NCBI RefSeq assembly: GCF_900129245.1
Contig: NZ_FQUT01000004.1
Coordinates: 248,001-312,000 of the forward strand
DNA from: Chryseobacterium arachidis
Lineage (GTDB): Bacteria > Bacteroidota > Bacteroidia > Flavobacteriales > Weeksellaceae
Length of the DNA stretch: 64,000 nucleotides
Direction: 5' to 3'
Made by a program: the position numbers and the translations under genes. Under the pieces are notes generated by a model. The model searched no databases, had not been told where the DNA came from, and worked only from the letters and a program-made list of their open reading frames with translations. Below are positions 58,197 through 64,000 of this stretch, one piece after another. Each line of letters begins with the position of its first letter. Position 1 is the first letter of the stretch.

Positions 58197-60248
58197 TTAT
58201 ATAAAAATGGATACAATTAAGTCGATGATTTTAATTCCGATAAATGGGATCAGTACCCCTCCTAAGCCGTAAATCAGAAGGTTTCTTCTCAGCAGTGCGC
58301 TGGCCCCGATCGGTTTATAAGCCACCCCTTTTAAAGCCAGAGGAATCAGCATCGGAATCACAATCGCATTGAAAATTACAGCCGATAGAATGGCACTTTC
58401 CGGGGAATGAAGATTCATAATATTCAAGCCCTGCAATGCCGGAATTGAGGCAATAAAGAGTGCAGGAACAATCGCAAAGTACTTGGCCACATCATTGGCG
58501 ATACTGAATGTTGTTAAAGTTCCGCGGGTCATCAGTAACTGCTTTCCTATTTCTACCACTTCAATCAGCTTGGTGGGGTCATTATCCAGATCCACCATAT
58601 TTCCGGCTTCTTTGGCTGCCTGGGTTCCGCTGTTCATGGCTACTCCAACATCTGCCTGTGCCAGAGCGGGCGCATCATTGGTTCCATCTCCCATCATCGC
58701 TACCAGCCTTCCTTCCGCCTGTTCTTTTTTGATGTAATTCATTTTATCTTCGGGCTTGGCTTCTGCGATAAAGTCGTCCACCCCAGCCTTTTCTGCGATG
58801 AATTTTGCCGTTAAAGGATTATCTCCGGTTACCATAACGGTTTTAATTCCCATCTTTCGGAGTCGTTCAAAACGTTCTTTGATACCAGGCTTGATAATAT
58901 CCTGCAATTCAATTACTCCCAATGCTTTTTCATTTTCTGAAACAACCAGCGGGGTTCCTCCGTTTTGAGAGATCTCCTTCACTTTTTCAGCAACTTCTGT
59001 CGGGAAAATATTGCCAGCGCCGATCACTATATTTTTAATGGCATCGGTTGCGCCTTTTCTTATCCTGATATGATCATAATCAATTCCTGAACTTCTCGTT
59101 TCAGCTGTGAAACTGATGTATTCCGGTGAAATTTTAGAGGTGAGAAGTGAAAGCTCTTTTTTGATTTCTCCTGTGATATCAAGCTTTTCGCTTAATTCAA
59201 CTATTGATTTTCCTTCCGGAGTTTCATCTGCCATTGAGCTTAAAACAGCTGCTTTTATCAACACATTTTCTTCAACTCCCTGAGCAGGATGAAAATGGGT
59301 GGCTTTTCGGTTTCCGATGGTGATCGTTCCTGTTTTATCTAATAATAAGACATCAATATCACCCGCTGTTTCTACCGCTTTACCGCTTTTTGTAATCACA
59401 TTTGCTCTTAATGCCCTGTCCATTCCCGCAATACCGATTGCTGAAAGAAGACCGCCAATGGTGGTGGGTATCAGGCATACAAATAATGAGATGAAGGCCG
59501 CAATGGTAATGGGCGTATTGGCATAATCTGCGAAAGGTTTTAAGGTAACCGTTACAATGATAAATACCAGAGTAAATCCTGCCAAAAGTATCGTTAGTGC
59601 GATTTCATTCGGTGTTTTTTGTCTGGATGCCCCTTCAACCAAAGCGATCATTTTATCCAGAAAACTTTCTCCGGGTTCTGTGGTTACTTTTACCTTGATT
59701 TTATCTGAAAGCACTTTAGTACCTCCCGTTACACTGCTTTTGTCTCCTCCCGCTTCACGGATTACCGGTGCGCTTTCTCCTGTAATCGCACTTTCGTCGA
59801 TTGTTGCCAATCCTTCGATAATTTCGCCATCTGAAGGGATAATATCTCCGGTTTCGCAAACAAAAATATCTCCTTTTCTGAGTTGGTTGGATACTACAAT
59901 TTTAATATCCCCTTCTGAAGTCATCATTTTAGCCGGCGTTTCTTCTCTCGTTTTTCTGAGTGAATCTGCTTGGGCTTTTCCTCGCGCTTCTGCAATAGCT
60001 TCTGCAAAATTGGCAAAAAGAAGGGTGATAAACAGGATAAAGGTTACGATGATATTATAAATAAGACCTCCCTGGTTTTCTTCTCCTGATAAGATCCAGA
60101 CACAAACTCCTGCCATGACTACTGTCCCGATGTATACCATAAACATGACCGGATTTCGGAACATTTTAGAGGGATTAAGTTTTATAAAAGATTGTTTTAA
60201 TGCTTCATTGACTAAGTCTGCCTGAAACAAATTATTATTTCCTTTCAT
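58197..60248 (-). CDS. kdpB: K+-transporting ATPase subunit KdpB
   Basis: P-type ATPase of 683 residues that powers the complex. The phosphorylation motif is DKTGTIT, the actuator motif TGES, and the hinge [16 protein letters not shown]; seven membrane segments can be seen. I chose the ATG at 60248, 10 bp after the kdpA stop codon, since [13 protein letters not shown] fits the family start; the frame is open up to 60329 inside kdpA. Confidence 0.96.
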   Translation of the reverse strand: MKGNNNLFQADLVNEALKQSFIKLNPSKMFRNPVMFMVYIGTVVMAGVCVWILSGEENQGGLIYNIIVTFILFITLLFANFAEAIAEARGKAQADSLRKTREETPAKMMTSEGDIKIVVSNQLRKGDIFVCETGDIIPSDGEIIEGLATIDESAITGESAPVIREAGGDKSSVTGGTKVLSDKIKVKVTTEPGESFLDKMIALVEGASRQKTPNEIALTILLAGFTLVFIIVTVTLKPFADYANTPITIAAFISLFVCLIPTTIGGLLSAIGIAGMDRALRANVITKSGKAVETAGDIDVLLLDKTGTITIGNRKATHFHPAQGVEENVLIKAAVLSSMADETPEGKSIVELSEKLDITGEIKKELSLLTSKISPEYISFTAETRSSGIDYDHIRIRKGATDAIKNIVIGAGNIFPTEVAEKVKEISQNGGTPLVVSENEKALGVIELQDIIKPGIKERFERLRKMGIKTVMVTGDNPLTAKFIAEKAGVDDFIAEAKPEDKMNYIKKEQAEGRLVAMMGDGTNDAPALAQADVGVAMNSGTQAAKEAGNMVDLDNDPTKLIEVVEIGKQLLMTRGTLTTFSIANDVAKYFAIVPALFIASIPALQGLNIMNLHSPESAILSAVIFNAIVIPMLIPLALKGVAYKPIGASALLRRNLLIYGLGGVLIPFIGIKIIDLIVSIFI

Positions 60249-60258
60249 TTTTTTATAA

Positions 60259-61959
60259 TTAATACATAGAAAAATATTCAGCGATAGGTCCGAGTGCGAG
60301 TGCCGGGAAAAATGACAAAGCAGCAACAATAGCGATCACAGCAAATACCATTAATCCAAATGTGGAAGTATCTGTTTTTAATGTTCCTGCACTTTCAGGA
60401 ATATATTTTTTAGCCGCGAGACTTCCCGCAATAGCTACCGGACCGATAATCGGAAGGTATCTTGCCATAAGCATTACAATTCCGCAGGCGATATTCCAGA
60501 AAGGAGTATTATCTCCCAATCCCTCGAAACCGCTTCCGTTGTTGGCCGCAGACGACGTAAATTCGTACAACATTTCACTAAAACCGTGGAATCCCGGATT
60601 ATTAAGCCAGCTTCCATACGTTTCAGGATTCTGGGAATAGAGATATCCGGCGATGGCTGTTCCCGATAAGATCAGTAAAGGATGAAGTAAAGCAATGATC
60701 ATCGCAATTTTCATTTCTCTGGCCTCGATTTTCTTTCCTAAAAACTCAGGCGTTCTGCCTACCATTAATCCGCTGATAAAAACGGCAAGGATGATAAAGA
60801 TGTAAAAATTCAGGAAGCCGACACCAACACCTCCATAGAAACAGTTGACCATCATCCCTAAAAGCTGATTCATTCCGCTTAATGGCATAAAACTGTCGTG
60901 CATAGAATTAATGCTTCCTGTAGAAATAACCGTAGTAGCAATACTCCAATATGCGGAAGCTACAGAACCGAAGCGGACTTCTTTTCCTTCCATATTGCCC
61001 ATCGTTTGTGAAATTCCCATTCCGGAAACAGCAGGATTTCCGTTGACTTCAGAAATTACTGTAGGAAGCGTAAGAAGGAAAAAACCTATCGTCATAACTC
61101 CAAAAACCATCCATGCCAGTTTTTTTCTTCGGACAACATATCCCATGGCAAACACCATTGCCAAAGGAATAAGCATCTGAGTAACGATTTCAACTATATT
61201 GGTAAAATAGTTCGGGTTTTCTAAAGGATGTGCTGAATTAGGACCAAAAAACCCTCCCCCGTTTGTTCCTAAATGCTTGATGGCTGTAAATGCTGCTACC
61301 GGGCCACGGCTGACTTCTACCTGATCTCCCTGCAGGTTGACAATATGATCTTTTCCTTCAAAAGTCATTGGGGTTCCGTTGAAAGCCAACAGAGAAGCTA
61401 CGATTACCGCGATTGGAAAAAGAATTCTTGTACAACTTCTTACAAAGAGAAAGTAGAAATTTCCCAGCTGATCTGTCGTACGCTCCTTCATCGCCATAAA
61501 AACCACTCCTGCCACAGCCATTCCGCAGGCAGCAGAGATAAACTGCCATAACATTAAAGTGAGCTGTCCGAAATAAGAAAGGGCAGATTCTCCCGAATAA
61601 TGCTGAAGATTGGTGTTCGTAACGAAACTTACCGCCGTATTGAAGGCCAGATCTCCGCTCATCGAAGGATTGTTATCAGGGTTCAGGGGCAGCCAGCTCA
61701 TATTCGTGAGGACAAACATGGATAAGAGAAACCAGACAATATTAATCGTAAGTAAAGCTGATAGGTGCTGTTTCCAGTTCATCTGTCTACTCGAATCGAT
61801 GCCGGAAACTGTATAAAATATTTTGTCTAAAGGATTAAAAATCCTGTCGAGCCAGGTGTTTTCATGATTGAATATCTTACCGATGTAGCGGCCAAGCGGA
61901 ATCGCCAATACCAATACGAGGGTATACATGAGTATAATTCCAAAAATTTCTGTATTCAT
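60259..61959 (-). CDS. kdpA: K+-transporting ATPase subunit KdpA
   Basis: 566 residues, about ten membrane helices. KdpA is a superfamily-of-K+-transporters channel with four pore loops; here [26 protein letters not shown], and [12 protein letters not shown] contain the glycine-rich selectivity loops. It binds K+ from the periplasm. First large gene of the cluster, preceded by three tiny membrane ORFs including kdpF. Confidence 0.96.
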   Translation of the reverse strand: MNTEIFGIILMYTLVLVLAIPLGRYIGKIFNHENTWLDRIFNPLDKIFYTVSGIDSSRQMNWKQHLSALLTINIVWFLLSMFVLTNMSWLPLNPDNNPSMSGDLAFNTAVSFVTNTNLQHYSGESALSYFGQLTLMLWQFISAACGMAVAGVVFMAMKERTTDQLGNFYFLFVRSCTRILFPIAVIVASLLAFNGTPMTFEGKDHIVNLQGDQVEVSRGPVAAFTAIKHLGTNGGGFFGPNSAHPLENPNYFTNIVEIVTQMLIPLAMVFAMGYVVRRKKLAWMVFGVMTIGFFLLTLPTVISEVNGNPAVSGMGISQTMGNMEGKEVRFGSVASAYWSIATTVISTGSINSMHDSFMPLSGMNQLLGMMVNCFYGGVGVGFLNFYIFIILAVFISGLMVGRTPEFLGKKIEAREMKIAMIIALLHPLLILSGTAIAGYLYSQNPETYGSWLNNPGFHGFSEMLYEFTSSAANNGSGFEGLGDNTPFWNIACGIVMLMARYLPIIGPVAIAGSLAAKKYIPESAGTLKTDTSTFGLMVFAVIAIVAALSFFPALALGPIAEYFSMY

Positions 61960-62039
61960 TTTTTTAATGTTGAAGTAAAAGAAGATGTTTAATCATTTTC
62001 AAGATGCTTGGTAACTTCTTGTACTGTTTAATTTTTTGC

Positions 62040-62117
62040 TTAAAATTTCTCCGGTTTTACGAGCACATAGCAGATATATCCAAATACTGTTATGGCAATC
62101 AGGAATAATGCTGTCAT
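62040..62117 (-). CDS. kdpF: K+-transporting ATPase subunit KdpF
   Basis: 25 residues, MTALFLIAITVFGYICYVLV followed by KPEKF. The single helix ending in the KPEKF tail is the KdpF signature. It stabilises the Kdp complex. The ATG overlaps the stop codon of the preceding tiny ORF (ATGA), so both are translated together. Confidence 0.85.
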   Translation of the reverse strand: MTALFLIAITVFGYICYVLVKPEKF

Positions 62118-62194
62118 ATTTTCTCAAAAGATCTGATGATTAAAAAGAAGAGTACAAAAAGTGCTGCACCCGTTAGTGTTAAGATAAGTGTCAT
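62114..62194 (-). CDS. Tiny membrane protein upstream of kdpF
   Basis: 26 residues: MTLILTLTGAALFVLFFLII followed by RSFEKI. A single hydrophobic helix. It is stop-start overlapped with kdpF. It may be a second KdpF-like subunit or a leader peptide; unproven. Confidence 0.6.
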   Translation of the reverse strand: MTLILTLTGAALFVLFFLIIRSFEKI

Positions 62195-62199
62195 TTTTA

Positions 62200-62307
62200 T
62201 TATAGAATTTTAATTGCAAGACTTAGCACGACCATAGAACCGTATAGCGCCAATAAAAGATGCCAGGGTTTGAAGTGTTTGACGAATTTTAATTTCCAGT
62301 TTCTCAT
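62200..62307 (-). CDS. Tiny basic membrane protein at the head of the kdp cluster
   Basis: 35 residues. A basic start (MRNWKLKFVKHFKPWH) precedes one hydrophobic helix (LLLALYGSMVVLSLAIKIL). It lies 5 bp before the next tiny ORF. No family known to me; possibly a regulator or accessory subunit, or a fortuitous frame. Confidence 0.5.
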   Translation of the reverse strand: MRNWKLKFVKHFKPWHLLLALYGSMVVLSLAIKIL

Positions 62308-62425
62308 TATGAAGTTGTATTGTATGCCAGAATATTCTCAACAATAAGACCGCATCTGAAAAAAAATCACAAACTATTATTTATCAATAATTTAAAATAA
62401 AAACGGGTTCTATGCCAAAAGAAAA

Positions 62426-62446
62426 ACCCTTTCATTTTGAAAGGGT
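62426..62446 (-). terminator. Terminator between the sigma-54 regulator and kdp
   Basis: ACCCTTTCA and TGAAAGGGT, a 9-bp perfect stem with a 3-nt loop. Five T follow on the minus strand. It makes the regulator a separate transcription unit. Confidence 0.85.
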
Positions 62447-62494
62447 CTGTATAGTGTTTTGATAAGGTTTAATATAGATTAAATACGGAAGGTA

Positions 62495-63844
62495 TCATGA
62501 GCCTAAGCCATACTCAGCTAGTTTCCTGTAGAGAGTCGTCAGCGCAATATTAAGCAGCCGCGCAGTTTCCGTTTTGTTTCCGTTGGTATAGTTCAGTACC
62601 TTCTGAATATGCACTTTTTCAGCTCCGGCAAGCTCAAACGCGGACAATATTTTCCCTTTTACAATCTGCTGATCTTCAAACTGAAAATCATGGGGAAGAG
62701 AATCTGCCTGAAGCACGTCTCCGTCTGTTAAAATAATACTTCTTTCAATAATATTCCTCAGTTCACGGATATTTCCTTTCCAGGGATGTCTCTTTAGTGA
62801 TTCTAAATATTCCGGAGAAATCTGTGATATCTTTTTATCTGCCTTTACGGAAAACTTTTTCAGAAAGCTGTAGGCAAGATCCTCAATATCGCTGATCCTT
62901 TCCCGAAGCGGCGGAAGATGGATGGTAAAAATATTAATCCTGTAATAAAGATCTTCTCTGAAATTGCCGTTTTCGATTTCTTTCACCAGATCACGGTTGG
63001 TGGCAGCAATAATCCTTACATCAATTTTAGTAGGTCTGTTATCCCCTACTTTCAGGAACTCCCCGGATTCCAGCACACGCAGAAGTTTTGCCTGAAGATC
63101 CAACGGCATCTCCCCAATCTCATCCAGGAAAACGGTTCCGTTGTTGGCTTCCTCAAAAATCCCTTTGGAATCTTTAACAGCTCCTGTGAAGGCTCCTGCT
63201 TTATGACCGAACAATTCATTTTCCAGCAATTCTTTACTGAAAGCAGAGCAGTTGATCGCAATAAAATTATGCTTTGATCTTTTTCCCGCATTATGGATAG
63301 CATTGGCAAAAACTTCCTTTCCAGTACCTGTTTCCCCTGTTAATAAAACTGTAGCATCCGTAGCTGCCACTTTTTTTCCGGCGTCGATGGATAACTTAAG
63401 CTTTTTTGAATGTCCGATAATGGAATCAAAAGAATGTCTGTCTCCCAATTGTTTTTCAAGCTGGGAAATACGTCTATTGAGTGAAGCTTTTTCGATGGCT
63501 TTATACACCAGAGGAATGATTTTATTGTTATCATCCCCTTTCGTAATATAATCGAAGGCACCGTTTTTTATCGCCTGCACCCCATCCGGAATATTTCCAA
63601 AGGCAGTTAACAGAATGACTTCAATGGTACTGTACTTTTCCTTAATTTTTTTGACATATTCGACTCCGCTGCCATCCGGAAGCTTAACATCACAAACCAC
63701 GACATCAACCTCAGAATATTCCAGTCTTTTGGAAGCATTGGCAAGATCTGAAGCCTGAAAAACCTCAAATCCTTCAAGACTTAGAATTTTGGATAATAAT
63801 GTTCTTATTTTTTCTTCGTCGTCGATTACAAGAATCTTACTCAC
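62495..63844 (-). CDS. Sigma-54-dependent NtrC-type response regulator
   Basis: About 449 residues. The receiver domain begins KILVIDDEEKIRTLL with D in VVVCDVKLPDG as phospho-acceptor. The AAA+ domain has GETGTGKE (Walker A), GAFTGA (sigma-54 contact) and FLDEIGEMP (Walker B). The C-terminus holds a Fis-type helix-turn-helix (NGNKTETARLLNIALTTLYRKL). I prefer the GTG start at 63844; the frame is open to an ATG at 63886. It lies head-to-tail upstream of kdp and may control it instead of the usual OmpR-type KdpE. Confidence 0.9.
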   Translation of the reverse strand: MSKILVIDDEEKIRTLLSKILSLEGFEVFQASDLANASKRLEYSEVDVVVCDVKLPDGSGVEYVKKIKEKYSTIEVILLTAFGNIPDGVQAIKNGAFDYITKGDDNNKIIPLVYKAIEKASLNRRISQLEKQLGDRHSFDSIIGHSKKLKLSIDAGKKVAATDATVLLTGETGTGKEVFANAIHNAGKRSKHNFIAINCSAFSKELLENELFGHKAGAFTGAVKDSKGIFEEANNGTVFLDEIGEMPLDLQAKLLRVLESGEFLKVGDNRPTKIDVRIIAATNRDLVKEIENGNFREDLYYRINIFTIHLPPLRERISDIEDLAYSFLKKFSVKADKKISQISPEYLESLKRHPWKGNIRELRNIIERSIILTDGDVLQADSLPHDFQFEDQQIVKGKILSAFELAGAEKVHIQKVLNYTNGNKTETARLLNIALTTLYRKLAEYGLGS

Positions 63845-64000
63845 TGTTCTTATTTTATTTACAAATTTAAAACTATCCGGGAACATTATTCTATTTTACC
63901 GGAATATTATACATTACGCCCGTTATGCAGCATACTTTATGAGGTCTGCTGCAAAACGAGTGTTCAGATTTAATGTCAGATAAAAATATGTATCACAGGA

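Noticed and set aside
62308..62425. Sigma-54 promoter before the kdp cluster (TGGCATACAATACAA on the minus strand)
   Set aside because: The -24 GG is present but the -12 position reads ACAA instead of TTGC, so the match is too poor.

Overview
The window comes from a low-GC member of the Bacteroidota, family Weeksellaceae, most likely Chryseobacterium or a close relative. The evidence is T9SS type A sorting domains, an RHS protein of flavobacterial type, promoters of the TAnnTTTG type, an AT-rich genome and the general protein flavour. The genus is inferred from protein resemblance, not from a search. No rRNA or tRNA gene was recognised. Layout: 0.3-13.4 kb is ordinary chromosome, with an aminotransferase, an SDR/AraC pair, a small double-glycine-leader Cys-rich peptide, ychF, ferritin, a GH10-like lipoprotein, typA, a DJ-1/PfpI protein, DUF1294 and a T9SS protein. 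It ends in a decayed LytTR response regulator. From 13.4 to 26.3 kb lies a tightly packed, one-direction defence operon. In transcription order it holds an SNF2/RapA-type helicase, the C-terminal part of that helicase after an in-frame stop codon, a Mod-like adenine methyltransferase, two DUF262 proteins (one with a DUF1524 HNH domain), a Res-like helicase with a C-terminal PD-(D/E)XK motif, and a small PD-(D/E)XK-like protein. This is the best candidate here for an incompletely described system. A repeat-rich non-coding stretch follows (27.1-29.2 kb). It contains a 23-bp hairpin, about 4.5 head-to-tail copies of a 159-bp unit and a 168-nt imperfect palindrome. Then comes a polymorphic-toxin locus (29.25-36.98 kb): a T9SS protein, an RHS protein whose 5' end is an out-of-frame fusion, its immunity candidate, a displaced orphan RHS tip, a frameshifted immunity gene and a truncated SUFU-like immunity gene. 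A complete type II-C CRISPR-Cas locus abuts this decay zone (37.06-44.09 kb). It has a 7-repeat array, cas2, cas1, an unusually long cas9 (1687 codons) and a divergent tracrRNA whose anti-repeat is visible. Each intact repeat also carries a Bacteroidota promoter (TTG, 21 nt, TATCTTTG), so crRNAs are probably transcribed unit by unit. The rest (44.1-63.9 kb) is chromosomal: YceI, an MG2-like/TonB-plug protein, Tex, a hypothetical protein, an M28 peptidase, an HC1-like histone and a kdp potassium-uptake cluster. The kdp cluster reads kdpF and two more tiny membrane ORFs, kdpA, kdpB, kdpC, a porin, a KdpD N-terminal half and a separate HAMP/PAS histidine kinase. An NtrC-type sigma-54 regulator lies upstream of it. 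How the parts relate: the R-M-like operon, the CRISPR locus and the RHS locus form an accessory region of roughly 31 kb devoted to conflict with phages and competitors, bordered by decayed genes on both the regulator side and the toxin side. Several genes are broken at homopolymer runs (13.17 kb, 36.30 kb, 36.46 kb), so real decay and base-calling errors must be told apart before biology is read into those breaks.
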